This document shows, piece by piece, positions 8,555-17,155 of a DNA stretch of 64,000 nt. The DNA is taken from assembly GCF_011762045.1 (NCBI RefSeq), contig NZ_JAASQS010000002.1:124001-188000 (forward strand), in the 5' to 3' direction. Position numbers and translations under genes: made by a program. Source of the DNA: Rhizomicrobium electricum. GTDB lineage: Bacteria > Pseudomonadota > Alphaproteobacteria > Micropepsales > Micropepsaceae. How positions within the stretch are numbered: the stretch's first letter is position 1; the number at the start of each line of letters is the position of its first letter. Under the pieces are notes generated by a model. The model was not told the origin of the DNA. It made no database searches and was given only the letters and a program-made list of their open reading frames with translations.

Positions 8555-8971
8555 TCACATCATCCGCTGCTTCAGAAGCGTGAGTTCGGCCGAGCAGCCG
8601 GCCGTGCGGCAGGCCAGCCATTGCTCGGAACCGGCCTCGCCGCCCGACAAGCGGCCCATGTGATAGAGGTACGGCTGATTGCCCTCGGTGCAGAGCAGCA
8701 CGATCTTGGTCTGGCCGTTGGAGACCGCCTTCACTTCCGCCCATGCCTTGGTCTTGGCGCAGCGGCTATCCTTCGCCAGTGGCGGTCGCACATCCACAGC
8801 GGCGCCCGTATTATCGAGCCGCGGGCACGAGGACTGGGTCAGGCAGCGCACCGCATTGGCCTGCGCCGCGCGCACGAACCAGCTTTCGTGATTGCCGAAC
8901 ACCTTGACGACGAACACCCCCGCCGCCAGCAGCGCCGCAATCCCGAAGCCGAGACGGACGCTGCCGTGCAT
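8555..8971 (-). CDS. Membrane-anchored periplasmic protein of unknown function, coupled to aspS
   Basis: 138 residues with an N-terminal hydrophobic anchor (about 7-25) and a periplasmic domain with six cysteines, including RCLTQSSCPR and ACRTAGCSAE. The ATG overlaps the aspS stop (TGATG), so it is probably translated from the aspS message. No family is recognised. The even number of cysteines suggests disulfides. The product need not be functionally linked to tRNA charging. Confidence 0.75.
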   Translation of the reverse strand: MHGSVRLGFGIAALLAAGVFVVKVFGNHESWFVRAAQANAVRCLTQSSCPRLDNTGAAVDVRPPLAKDSRCAKTKAWAEVKAVSNGQTKIVLLCTEGNQPYLYHMGRLSGGEAGSEQWLACRTAGCSAELTLLKQRMM

Positions 8972-10776
8972 CACTCCTTCTCCGGCTTGACCACCCGGAT
9001 GTGCAGTTCGCGGAGCTGTTTCAGCGTCGCTTCCGATGGCGCGTTCATCATCAGGTCTTCGGCGCGCTGGTTCATCGGGAACAGGATGATCTCGCGCAGA
9101 TTGTCGACGCCCGCCAGCAGCATGACCATGCGGTCGATGCCCGGCGCGGTGCCGCCATGCGGCGGGGCGCCGTAGCGGAACGCATTCAGCATGCCGGCGA
9201 ACTTCACTTCCGTCTCTTCGCGCTTGTAGCCCGCGATCTCGAACGCCTTCAGCATCACGTCCGGATCGTGGTTGCGGATGGCGCCACTGGAGAGTTCGAT
9301 GCCGTTGCAGACGATGTCGTACTGGAACGCCTTGATGCCGAGAATGGTGTCCTGGTCGGCCGGATCGAGCGCCAGGAACTTCTCGCGGTCGAACTGGGGC
9401 ATCGAGAACGGGTTGTGCGAGAAGTCGATCTTCTTCTCGTCCTCGTTCCATTCGTACATCGGGAAATCGACGATCCAGCAGAACTCGAACTTGCTGTCGT
9501 CGATCAGGCCGAGGTCGCGGCCGAGCTTGATGCGGACCTGACCGGCCAGCGCGGCGGCGCGATCCTTCTTGGCGTTGGCGGAGAAGAACACCGCATCGCC
9601 CGCCTTGAGGCCGACGATCTTCGCCAGTTCGGCCTGCGCTTCCGGCGGCAGGAATTTCGCGATCGGGCCTTTACCGGTGAGGACGCCGTCCTTGTCTTCG
9701 AACACGATGTAGCCGAGGCCGGCGGCGCCTTGTTCGGTCTTCGCCCAGGCTTCGAGCTTGTCGTACCACGAGCGCGGCTGCGATGCGGCGCCCGGCGCCG
9801 GAACGGCGCGCACGGTCTTGTTCTTGAAGGCTTTAAAGGCCACGTCTTCGCGGTCAAAGACACTGCCAACATCGGCAATGATGAGCGGATTGCGCAGGTC
9901 CGGCTTGTCGACGCCGTATTTCAGCATCGATTCTTCGTAGGGGATACGCACGAACGGCGCCGGGCTGACTTTGCGCCCCTCGGCGAACTCTTCAAAGACT
10001 CCATGAAGAACCGGCTCGACGGCAGCAAAAACATCGTCTTGCGTGACGAAGCTCATCTCGATATCGAGCTGATAGAACTCGCCCGGCGAGCGGTCGGCGC
10101 GGGCATCTTCATCGCGAAAGCACGGCGCGATCTGGAAATAGCGGTCGAAGCCCGCGACCATCAGGAGCTGCTTGAACTGCTGCGGCGCCTGCGGCAGCGC
10201 GTAGAACTTGCCCGGATGCAGACGGCTCGGCACCAGGAAGTCGCGCGCGCCTTCCGGCGAGGAGGCCGTCAGGATCGGCGTCTGATATTCCATGAAGCCC
10301 TGGTCGATCATGCGGCGGCGGACCGACGAGATGATCTTCGAGCGCAGGATGATGTTCTTGTGCAGCTTCTCGCGCCTGAGGTCGAGGAAGCGGTATTTCA
10401 GCCGCGTCTCTTCCGGATATTCGAGATCGCCGAACACCGGCACCGGCAGGTCGCTGGCCGTACCCTGCACCGACGCTTCGTCGATCCTGAGTTCGATTTC
10501 GCCGGTCGGCATGTCCGGGTTGATGGTGTCCTCGGTACGCGCCTCGATATGGCCGGTGAAGGTCAGCACCCATTCCGAGCGCGCCTTGTCGACGGTGGCG
10601 AAAGCCGGGCTGTCGGGCTCCACCACGCATTGCGTGATGCCGTAATGATCGCGCAGGTCGATGAAGATCAGGCCGCCATGGTCGCGCCGGCGATTGACCC
10701 ACCCGGAAAGGCGGGCACGAGTGCCCACATCCTTCTTCCGCAGTTCGCCACAGGTATGGGTGCGATAGGCGTGCAT
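8971..10776 (-). CDS. aspS: Aspartate-tRNA ligase
   Basis: Class II aminoacyl-tRNA synthetase that attaches aspartate to tRNA(Asp) in the cytoplasm. 601 residues, as expected for bacterial AspRS with its GAD insertion. Visible parts: N-terminal OB-fold anticodon domain ([28 protein letters not shown]), motif 2 [15 protein letters not shown], and motif 3 [13 protein letters not shown] near the C-terminus. The start at [12 protein letters not shown] fits the family; longer in-frame starts add 80 unsupported residues. Whether it also charges tRNA(Asn) cannot be told from these motifs. Confidence 0.97.
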   Translation of the reverse strand: MHAYRTHTCGELRKKDVGTRARLSGWVNRRRDHGGLIFIDLRDHYGITQCVVEPDSPAFATVDKARSEWVLTFTGHIEARTEDTINPDMPTGEIELRIDEASVQGTASDLPVPVFGDLEYPEETRLKYRFLDLRREKLHKNIILRSKIISSVRRRMIDQGFMEYQTPILTASSPEGARDFLVPSRLHPGKFYALPQAPQQFKQLLMVAGFDRYFQIAPCFRDEDARADRSPGEFYQLDIEMSFVTQDDVFAAVEPVLHGVFEEFAEGRKVSPAPFVRIPYEESMLKYGVDKPDLRNPLIIADVGSVFDREDVAFKAFKNKTVRAVPAPGAASQPRSWYDKLEAWAKTEQGAAGLGYIVFEDKDGVLTGKGPIAKFLPPEAQAELAKIVGLKAGDAVFFSANAKKDRAAALAGQVRIKLGRDLGLIDDSKFEFCWIVDFPMYEWNEDEKKIDFSHNPFSMPQFDREKFLALDPADQDTILGIKAFQYDIVCNGIELSSGAIRNHDPDVMLKAFEIAGYKREETEVKFAGMLNAFRYGAPPHGGTAPGIDRMVMLLAGVDNLREIILFPMNQRAEDLMMNAPSEATLKQLRELHIRVVKPEKE

Positions 10777-10960
10777 GACCAAGTCCTTAGAGTGCCGAAA
10801 ATCTAGGGGTATGTGGCGGTTCCGGGGGGCCGAGGTCAAGTATATTGCTGGAATTGCTGCAACTGTCGCAATCTTCGGCCAATCCCAAGCGAAATCCTGG
10901 GATTCCGGAGCAGCGGCCCCTGCCCCGGAGCCGCTAAACCGTCGGTTTCGAAAGGCCCTC

Positions 10961-12061
10961 TCAGCGGCTCGCGTACCGGCGCCCAAGCCAGGCCCGGACG
11001 GGCTTGTCGTAGGCATAGAGCAGCACCGTCGCCAGGACGATCACGAAGACGAAAACCCCGGCCGCTGCCCCATATTTCAGCGGATCGGCGGGATGGGTCG
11101 CCCAAGCCCAGTGGCCGAACAGAAATACGAACGGGTAATGCAGGATATAGAGCGGATAGGACAGCTCCCCGGTGAAGCGGCAGAGCGGACCCAGCGGCCC
11201 TTTCACATCGCGGATGCTGGCGCCGACCATCAGGATCACGGGAAATACTGCGATGATCATCGCCGCTTCGAGGAGCGTATTCCACACCCCCGGCAGGACC
11301 GGCACCGCCAGCACCGCCAGGACCAGTACCGAAGCGGTGAGATAAGGCACCGGCAGCCGGATTTTCCAGCCCATGCGGTAGACCAGAAGCCCGGCGAGGA
11401 ACGGGTACGCCAGGCGCACCGGCGCCACCCACAGAAGTTCATAGCCCCAGCCCCAGCCGAGCGAATGGCGGCCTGCCAGCAGGAACGCGGTGACGATCAG
11501 GGCCACGGCGCTGAGCCCCAAGAGCGCGCGATGCATGCCCTTGCCCACCCGGTGGAGCCAAACCACGTAGAACAGGTTGGCGATGTATTCCCAGAACAGC
11601 GTCCAGGTCGGCGCGTCGATGCAGTGGGTTTCGTCCCAGTGATTGGGCAGCGTCGGCGACGGCAACAGGAACAGGGTCAGCACATAGGCCAGCGCGATCG
11701 CGCCGAAGGACACCCCGACGCCGATATGCTGGGTGGTGCCGATATTGGGATCGTTGAGATAGCAGATCAGGCCCAGCGTGACGGCGACCGGCACCAGCGG
11801 ATGCAGCCGGATCAAGCGCCGCTTGATGAAGCCCCAGAAGCCAAGCCGTTCGGTTTCCGGCGTCAGAGGGCTCAGCCGGTTGTCGTAGGCATAGCCGAGC
11901 ACGAAGCCCGACAGAGCGTAGAAGAAATCCACCGCCAGATAGCCGTGCGGAAAAGGGTTATGAGCCCAGTCCGGCGTGATCAGTTCGAAGATATGGAAGA
12001 TGACAACGCTGATGGCGGCCGTGCCCCGCAGGCCGTCGAGAACTTCATAATGTGCTTTCAC
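10961..12061 (-). CDS. Membrane acyltransferase (acyltransferase 3 family, OafA/YrhL-like)
   Basis: A 366-residue multi-spanning inner-membrane protein beginning with [19 protein letters not shown], the family start motif with the conserved arginine and histidine. These enzymes O-acetylate or acylate sugars on cell-surface polymers. About ten membrane segments are visible, and it ends in a basic tail. It stands alone. Downstream (10870-10960) are two hairpins without a T-run. The substrate cannot be inferred. Confidence 0.85.
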   Translation of the reverse strand: MKAHYEVLDGLRGTAAISVVIFHIFELITPDWAHNPFPHGYLAVDFFYALSGFVLGYAYDNRLSPLTPETERLGFWGFIKRRLIRLHPLVPVAVTLGLICYLNDPNIGTTQHIGVGVSFGAIALAYVLTLFLLPSPTLPNHWDETHCIDAPTWTLFWEYIANLFYVVWLHRVGKGMHRALLGLSAVALIVTAFLLAGRHSLGWGWGYELLWVAPVRLAYPFLAGLLVYRMGWKIRLPVPYLTASVLVLAVLAVPVLPGVWNTLLEAAMIIAVFPVILMVGASIRDVKGPLGPLCRFTGELSYPLYILHYPFVFLFGHWAWATHPADPLKYGAAAGVFVFVIVLATVLLYAYDKPVRAWLGRRYASR

Positions 12062-12131
12062 GCGATATCACGCCGCCGTGGGCGCCCCCGTCCCCATCTT
12101 GGCGCGCTCCACCGCGAGCCTTTGTCATATT

Positions 12132-12147
12132 ATTAGGCTAACCTAAT
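12132..12147. promoter_or_regulatory. Palindromic operator-like site ATTAGG-CTAA-CCTAAT
   Basis: A 6-bp inverted repeat with a 4-bp centre in the gap between the divergent acyltransferase and phosphodiesterase genes. It resembles half of the TTAGGTTAGSCTAACCTAA iron box bound by DtxR/IdeR regulators. No regulator gene is adjacent, so the ligand is unknown. It is 70 bp from one start and 166 bp from the other. Confidence 0.35.
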
Positions 12148-12312
12148 GAGTTCTCTTCCGAAAACCACTCAAGTCTCCGTTACTGCCGGTACAGGCGGAA
12201 AAAGGTCTGGATAAAATCCGGGCCGCGGCTGAGAGACGGCTTTCGCCCCCGATTTTGCTTCAACTGTCGCACTCATGGGCTAAGGTCCGGCGGTCTTTTC
12301 TGGGGTCCCGCC

Positions 12313-14148
12313 ATGAAATTTGCCCGTCTCGCCGCCGCGGCCGCGCTGGCCGTTGCCGTTGCCGCTGCCCTGCCCGCGTCCGCCGGTTCTCAGCGCAATA
12401 TCGTGATCTTCGTCGCCGACGGGCTGCGTTACACCTCGGTGACCCCGGACACCGCCCCGACCATGGCCCAGATCCGGCGCGAGGGGGTGGATTTCACCAA
12501 CAGCCATTCCAGCTATCCGACCCTGACGACGGTCAACGCCGCGGTCATCGCCACCGGCCATTTCCCAGGCGACACTGGCAACTACGGCAACTCGCTGTGG
12601 GTGAATTTCCCGGTGCCCTGCCGCCTCAACGGGACCGTCACATTCGTCGAGGACGACTGCATTCTGCGCGACATCAAGGGGCACTATCCGAACGACTACA
12701 TCGCCCAGACCACCATCATCGAGGCCGCCCGCAAGGCCGGCTACAACACGGTGGTGATCGGCAAGAAGGGTCCGACGGCGATCCAGTTCCTGCCCGCGCT
12801 CGATTCCAAGAACGAGACCGTCGACGGCCCGCTCGGCCTCTTCATCGACGACTCCACCGGCACCCCCACCAATGCGGACGGCAGCCCGACCAAGTCGACC
12901 ATGCTCGGCAAGGATCTCGGCGCCGACATCGCCAAGGCCGCGGCCGGCATCCCGGTCCCGCCGCACGCCGGCACGCCCAACATCGTGCAGCAGGCGTGGC
13001 TGCGTCAGGCGGTGACCCAGGTCATCATTCCCCGTCTGAAGGAGTCGGGTAAGCCGTTCGCGATCCTGTTCTGGTCGCGCGATCCCGACACCACCCAGCA
13101 CGGCGCGCTCGACAGCGACGGCAAGCTCGTGCCCGGCATCAACTCGACCAGCGCCCGCGCCGCAATCCGCAACGCCGACGCCAGCTTGAAGGACATTGTT
13201 GAGACTCTGAAGCAATACGATCTCGCCGAGAACACCAACGTCTTCGTCACCGCCGACCACGGCTTTTCGACCATTGCGAAGTCCATTCCCGCGGCCGATG
13301 GCACCGTGGGACGTCCGACTCTGGCGCCCGGATTCCTGGCGCTCGATGTCGGCGGCTGGCTCGGCCAGAAGGTGTTCGATCCCGACCGCGAAGGCGCCGA
13401 ACTCGATCCCGCCTCCGGCGAACGTCCCGCCCAAGGCAACGGCCTGATCGGTCCTTCGGCCGCCGCCCCGCAGGCGATCGTCGTCAGCAACGGCCCGACC
13501 GGTTTCATCTATGTGCCTTCGGGCGACCGCGCCGTCGCCAAGACCGTCGTCGCCAAGCTGATCGAGCAGCCTTATGTCAGCGGCCTGTTCGTCAACGACG
13601 CCCTCCTCGCCGCCGGACCGAAATCCGACTTCGCCGGCGCCTTGCCGATGAGCGCGATCAATATGATCGGCTCCTCGAAAATGCCCCAGCCGGCGATCAT
13701 CGTCTCGATGCGCACTTTCCTGATCGGCGGCTGCCTCGAGGCCGAGCCGCAGATGTGCCAGGCCGAAATCATCGACGGCGGTCTGCATCAGGGTCAGGGC
13801 ATGCACGGCAGTTTCGGCCGCGGCGACACCCGCAACTTCATGGCCGCCATCGGTCCCGATTTCAAAAAGGGCTATGCCGACAAGGCGCCGGTCGGCAACG
13901 TCGACATCACGCCGACGCTGGCGCACATCCTCGGCCTCTCCCTCGCCGGTCCCGGCACCCTGAAAGGCCGCGTGATGGAAGAAGCCCTGGTCGGCGGCAA
14001 GGAGCCGAAGGTCGAGAAGCGCAACCTCGTCTCCGACAAAGCCGCCAACGGCTTCCACACCATCCTCAACCAGCAGCAGGTCGGCGACACCAAATACTTC
14101 GACGCTGCCGGCATGCCGGGACGGACCGTGGGATTGGTGGAGAAGTAG
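12313..14148 (+). CDS. Secreted alkaline-phosphatase-superfamily phosphodiesterase
   Basis: 611 residues with an AlaSerAla-type signal peptide (cleavage near 25). The core matches type I phosphodiesterase/nucleotide pyrophosphatase: metal-binding Asp in FVADGLR, a candidate Thr nucleophile in SYPTLTTVNA, metal ligands in WSRDPDTTQHG and TADHGFS, and a late histidine region GMHGSFGRGDTRN. It would hydrolyse phosphodiesters or phosphate esters in the periplasm. The palindrome at 12132 lies in its promoter region. Substrate unknown. Confidence 0.85.
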   Translation: MKFARLAAAAALAVAVAAALPASAGSQRNIVIFVADGLRYTSVTPDTAPTMAQIRREGVDFTNSHSSYPTLTTVNAAVIATGHFPGDTGNYGNSLWVNFPVPCRLNGTVTFVEDDCILRDIKGHYPNDYIAQTTIIEAARKAGYNTVVIGKKGPTAIQFLPALDSKNETVDGPLGLFIDDSTGTPTNADGSPTKSTMLGKDLGADIAKAAAGIPVPPHAGTPNIVQQAWLRQAVTQVIIPRLKESGKPFAILFWSRDPDTTQHGALDSDGKLVPGINSTSARAAIRNADASLKDIVETLKQYDLAENTNVFVTADHGFSTIAKSIPAADGTVGRPTLAPGFLALDVGGWLGQKVFDPDREGAELDPASGERPAQGNGLIGPSAAAPQAIVVSNGPTGFIYVPSGDRAVAKTVVAKLIEQPYVSGLFVNDALLAAGPKSDFAGALPMSAINMIGSSKMPQPAIIVSMRTFLIGGCLEAEPQMCQAEIIDGGLHQGQGMHGSFGRGDTRNFMAAIGPDFKKGYADKAPVGNVDITPTLAHILGLSLAGPGTLKGRVMEEALVGGKEPKVEKRNLVSDKAANGFHTILNQQQVGDTKYFDAAGMPGRTVGLVEK

Positions 14149-14157
14149 AAAGGCCCT

Positions 14158-14221
14158 CTTTCCTCCCCCGCTATTCGACCACCGTGCGGCTTGCAGGTCG
14201 CGACAACGCCTGGGAGGAAAG
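14158..14221. repeat. Short CTTTCCTCCC-ended inverted-repeat element, copy 3
   Basis: 64 bp bounded by CTTTCCTCCC and GGGAGGAAAG, the same ends as the 200-bp elements at 8352 and 28485 but with most of the interior missing. It lies between convergent genes. Confidence 0.6.
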
Positions 14222-14239
14222 ATGGATCGTCTCCGCGCG

Positions 14240-14884
14240 TCAGGCAGGAAGACGGCTGCGCGGCTTCGAAACACTCGCGATAATCAGCTCGCACAGGAGC
14301 AGCGGCACGAAGATCGCGACGAAGTAAAACGAGAAGTATCCCGCCCTATCGATCAATATCCTCAGCATGAAGCCGATGAAATCGACGTGGACGTGGGGGT
14401 AGCCTAAGGTGGCCTTCCAAGCGCCAACAAAAATTGAGACTTCCCAGCCCACTGGCCAGAGCCACAGGACCGTCGTCCGCAACAGCGTTTTCAGGAACGG
14501 CTTGCCGGGGGCCGTCCAGAAGCGCGCGATCGCGAGTTCCACAAGCCACAAAGTCGCGAACACGCCGCCATAAAACAGCGACAGGGCGGGCACCAGCAAA
14601 CCGACATAGCGCGGAGACCACCATATCAATCCGTGGATGGAGGCCGCCAAGGCCACAAACCCGGCCGCCGCACGCAGCAGCGATTTAGAGAATATCTGCA
14701 TCAGTTCGATCCTTTCGCGATAGCTCGCCCACACGCAGCCCACAGCCCAGGCAAGCGCTTCCCGGTCTTCCGGCATCGTGTCGAATTCGGCCCGCATGGC
14801 TTCCGCCCATTCGCTGAGCCTTTCCGGCATCACGGCCGCAGCATGATCGATCAAACGTTCGGCAAATCGGCGTGCGATGGTCAT
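14240..14884 (-). CDS. Polytopic membrane protein co-transcribed with PadR regulator
   Basis: 214 residues. The first 50 form a soluble helical domain (MPERLSEWAEAMRAEFDTMP) of the kind often found in PadR-linked membrane proteins, then about five membrane helices. Its ATG overlaps the padR stop by four bases (ATGA), so the two form a coupled operon. PadR partners of this type are usually envelope or transport proteins under ligand-dependent repression. The specific role is unknown. Confidence 0.75.
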   Translation of the reverse strand: MTIARRFAERLIDHAAAVMPERLSEWAEAMRAEFDTMPEDREALAWAVGCVWASYRERIELMQIFSKSLLRAAAGFVALAASIHGLIWWSPRYVGLLVPALSLFYGGVFATLWLVELAIARFWTAPGKPFLKTLLRTTVLWLWPVGWEVSIFVGAWKATLGYPHVHVDFIGFMLRILIDRAGYFSFYFVAIFVPLLLCELIIASVSKPRSRLPA

Positions 14885-15195
14885 GCCGGCTTCCCCGCCA
14901 GTTTGCCGCCCGGCGCAGCGCGCGTGCCCTTTTCCGCATCGAACGACAGAGCCAACGCCTTGCCGCTCGCCGTCAGGCGATAAGCATGCCGCGGCGGCCG
15001 TCCCGGCTCGGCCTCTTCCCATTTCGAGTCCAGCAAGCCTTGATCGGAAAGCCGGATCAGCAGCGGATAGAGCGTGCCCGATTTCAGTCCGGTGGCCTTC
15101 GACAAGTCATAGCCGTGCCGCCAGGACAGCGGCTTTTCGAGCAGTGCGCTCAAAACGGCGCGGGTCTGAAGCGATTGGTTCGGTTTCGGTGCCAT
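14881..15195 (-). CDS. PadR-family transcriptional repressor
   Basis: 104 residues with the winged-helix PadR pattern: LSALLEKPLSWRHGYDLSKATGLKSGTLYPLLIRL, then the wing EAEPGRPPRHAYRLTASG. It lacks the long C-terminal dimerisation helices of larger PadRs, as in the short PadR-s2 group. It precedes and overlaps the membrane protein gene. A perfect 14-bp palindrome 8 bp before its start is the likely autoregulatory operator. Confidence 0.92.
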   Translation of the reverse strand: MAPKPNQSLQTRAVLSALLEKPLSWRHGYDLSKATGLKSGTLYPLLIRLSDQGLLDSKWEEAEPGRPPRHAYRLTASGKALALSFDAEKGTRAAPGGKLAGKPA

Positions 15196-15203
15196 GACAA
15201 TAC

Positions 15204-15217
15204 TCTACATATGTAGA
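15204..15217. promoter_or_regulatory. Likely PadR operator
   Basis: TCTACATATGTAGA is a perfect 14-bp palindrome just upstream of padR. It contains the ATGT/ACAT half-sites commonly bound by PadR proteins, and would repress the padR-membrane protein operon. Confidence 0.65.
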
Positions 15218-15334
15218 CTATCGCCGTCAAGGGGCGTCCGCTCGCCGGAACGCGCAGGGATCACGCGACGGTGATTGTGCGTTGGCTGCATGTCGCGTTA
15301 CGACGAGTCCCCATCGACCGAATTGGGAAACGAA

Positions 15335-15820
15335 ATGATCGACGCTTTCTCGGTTGCGCCTTACGACGGCGAAAATCCGGACACCGTCTACGATCTGATC
15401 CTTCCGATTCAGCGCGAGGAATTCGGTGTCGCCATTACGCGCGAAGCACAGCCCGACCTCGCCGATATTTCGTCCTTCTATCAGCACGGCAACGGCAATT
15501 TCTGGCTGGCCGTCAGATCCGGCACGGTGATCGGCACGATTGCGTTGAAAGACATCGGCGGCGGCCAGGTCGCCTTGCGCAAGATGTTCGTCCGCCGGCA
15601 GGAGCGCGGCAGCGGCGTCGCCAAGGCGTTGCTCGACACCGCGCTGGCGTGGGCGCGCGCCCGCGGCGTGACGGACATTTTCCTCGGCACCACCGCGCTC
15701 TATCTGGCGGCACACCGGTTCTACGAGAAGAACGGCTTTGTCGAGATCGACAAGTCCGCGCTGCCGCAAGCGTTTCCGGTCATGTCGGTCGACACGAAGT
15801 TCTATCGTTATCGATTGTAG
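15335..15820 (+). CDS. GNAT-family N-acetyltransferase
   Basis: 161 residues with a GNAT core: the acetyl-CoA loop RRQERGSGVAKALLDTA and the late strand-helix FLGTTALYLAAHRFYEKNGF. The start at MIDAFSV is chosen for the nearby GGGAAA and normal family length; an upstream ATG at 15290 would add 15 residues. It is divergent from the PadR operon. The acceptor substrate cannot be inferred. Confidence 0.85.
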   Translation: MIDAFSVAPYDGENPDTVYDLILPIQREEFGVAITREAQPDLADISSFYQHGNGNFWLAVRSGTVIGTIALKDIGGGQVALRKMFVRRQERGSGVAKALLDTALAWARARGVTDIFLGTTALYLAAHRFYEKNGFVEIDKSALPQAFPVMSVDTKFYRYRL

Positions 15821-15956
15821 CTTCCTCGGCGCAGTTGCGCAGCGTCTATCGCGGCTCCGGCTCGGTCGGAGACCAGCTCGTCCGCGAAGGCCTCGCCCGC
15901 AAATGGGAAGGCCACCGCCGGTCGTGGTGCGAGTAGCCTCACCACGCCCCCCGACC

Positions 15957-15985
15957 TTGAAAAATGTATACCGAATGTGTATACA
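15957..15985 (+). promoter_or_regulatory. Promoter/operator of the DUF1778-GNAT toxin-antitoxin pair
   Basis: TTGAAA (15957-15962), a 17-bp spacer and TATACA (15980-15985) form a strong promoter. TGTATAC occurs at 15965 and again at 15978, the second copy overlapping the -10 box. Repeats 13 bp apart fit cooperative binding of ribbon-helix-helix antitoxin dimers and autorepression. Confidence 0.6.
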
Positions 15986-16010
15986 CGTCTCTGGCACAAC
16001 GGAGCCGCCC

Positions 16011-16307
16011 ATGGACGCCCCTGTCAGAAAGAAAGCCCGCGCCCGCCGCGAGACGGTGGTCAACCTACGCATGACCAAAGCGATGCGCGATGTGGTCGAC
16101 GATGCGGCGACGGCGGTCGGCAAGACGCGCACCGATTTCATTATCGAAAGCACGCATCAGCGCGCCACCGACATCCTGCTCGACCGGCGCCTGTTCGCTC
16201 TCGACGAGGCGCAATACGACGCCTTTGTGCGCTCGCTCGACGCGAGACCGGCACCCAATGCCAAGCTCAAAGCGCTGCTCGCGGCCAAAGCGCCATGGGA
16301 AAAGTAA
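16011..16307 (+). CDS. DUF1778 (TacA-like) ribbon-helix-helix antitoxin
   Basis: 98 residues. The basic N-terminus and RRETVVNLRMTKAMRDVVDDAATAVGKTRTDFIIESTHQRA form the ribbon-helix-helix DNA-binding part of DUF1778 proteins. The C-terminal half (FALDEAQYDAFVRSLD) is the toxin-neutralising segment. It overlaps the acetyltransferase toxin gene by 13 bp. Family members repress their own promoter with the toxin; the repeats at 15965 and 15978 fit this. Confidence 0.9.
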   Translation: MDAPVRKKARARRETVVNLRMTKAMRDVVDDAATAVGKTRTDFIIESTHQRATDILLDRRLFALDEAQYDAFVRSLDARPAPNAKLKALLAAKAPWEK

Positions 16308-16810
16308 GCGGCCGTTCGCCGGTCCTGAGCGGCCCCGCCCCGCTGACCGCCGCGCACTACCTCGGCGCATTCGACTGCGGCCGACCGGTGCTGAACGAGT
16401 GGCTGCGCACGCGGGCGCTGAAGAACGAAGGCCGCGGCGGCTCGCGGACCTATGTCGTTTGCACGGAAAACCAGGTCGCCGCCTTCTACGCCGTTGCCGC
16501 CGGTGCCGTTACCCGCGAACGCGCGCCCTCCGCGCTCGCCCGCAACATGCCGGACCCGCTGCCGGTTTTGATTATCGGACGGCTTGCGGTCGATACGCGG
16601 TACCAACGGATGCGCCTCGGCGCGGCGCTCCTCAAGGACGCGCTATTGCGATGCCTGAATGCGTCGCGCGAGATCGGCGCCACCGCCGTCCTCGTTCACG
16701 CGCTCGACGACGAAGCCGCCGCGTTCTACGCCCAATACGGCTTCAAACCCTTCCCGCAAGAACCCCGCACGCTCTATCTGCCGATGGCGTGGGTGGCGAA
16801 GGGTCTATGA
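16295..16810 (+). CDS. GNAT-family toxin of type II TA system (TacT-like)
   Basis: 171 residues. LTAAHYLGAFDCGRPVLNEWLRTRAL is the start typical of TacT/AtaT-like GNAT toxins; the acetyl-CoA loop is RYQRMRLGAALLKDAL and the catalytic-tyrosine region is FYAQYGFKPFP. Characterised relatives acetylate aminoacyl-tRNA and block translation. The upstream overlapping DUF1778 gene is the antitoxin. Both genes look intact. Confidence 0.9.
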   Translation: MGKVSGRSPVLSGPAPLTAAHYLGAFDCGRPVLNEWLRTRALKNEGRGGSRTYVVCTENQVAAFYAVAAGAVTRERAPSALARNMPDPLPVLIIGRLAVDTRYQRMRLGAALLKDALLRCLNASREIGATAVLVHALDDEAAAFYAQYGFKPFPQEPRTLYLPMAWVAKGL

Positions 16811-16840
16811 GAGCCGGTACGAATTCCGGCCTCGCATCAG

Positions 16841-16949
16841 GCGCGCGAAGAACACCTCCGGCGTGCCGACAAAATTGATGGTCGCACCCGGAGCGTTCCA
16901 CGGCATCGCCTCTTTCGCGCGCATCGGCAAGAAATTCACCGCCGCCTAG
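16841..16949 (+). pseudogene. Remnant of an alpha/beta-hydrolase C-terminus
   Basis: The short frame reads ...SGVPTKLMVAPGAFHGI..., which matches the end of carboxylesterase/acetyl-esterase proteins (usually AGVPTELHVYPGAFHGF), with the catalytic histidine in FHG. Nothing of the rest of the enzyme is present upstream, where the toxin gene ends at 16810. This looks like the stub of a gene replaced by the toxin-antitoxin pair. Confidence 0.5.
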
Positions 16950-17018
16950 CGCGGCGAACTCGCCGACCCGGCGGAGTAACGGATACGTAAAACGGGCGTC
17001 CCGTTTCACGAGCCTCTT

Positions 17019-17094
17019 TCTGCCCCCGCGGGCGCAAGATTCTCGTCACCGGTACAAAGACCGTGGGGGAAGTGCCCGCCAGGGCGAAGGGGGC
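17019..17094 (+). repeat. CTGCCCCCGCG/GAAGGGGGC palindromic repeat, copy a
   Basis: Starts CTGCCCCCGCGGGCGC and ends GCGAAGGGGGC, with a GCCC-GCCA-GGGC hairpin before the end. The first 50 bp match the complement of 55515-55585. Other copies lie at 54005-54320 and 54975-55058. It lies next to the OLD nuclease gene. Confidence 0.65.
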
Positions 17095-17155
17095 TCATGC
17101 TTCATTTCAAAGCGACACGATGCTTATCTCGTCATTGCAAGCGGACAATTCCGTG

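Noticed and set aside
9001-10806. 601-residue plus-strand frame opposite aspS
   Set aside because: Antisense shadow of a high-GC gene; composition rich in Arg, His, Gln and Asp with no domain.
12280-14274. 664-residue minus-strand frame opposite the phosphodiesterase
   Set aside because: Shadow frame; the plus-strand gene has a signal peptide and metal-site motifs.
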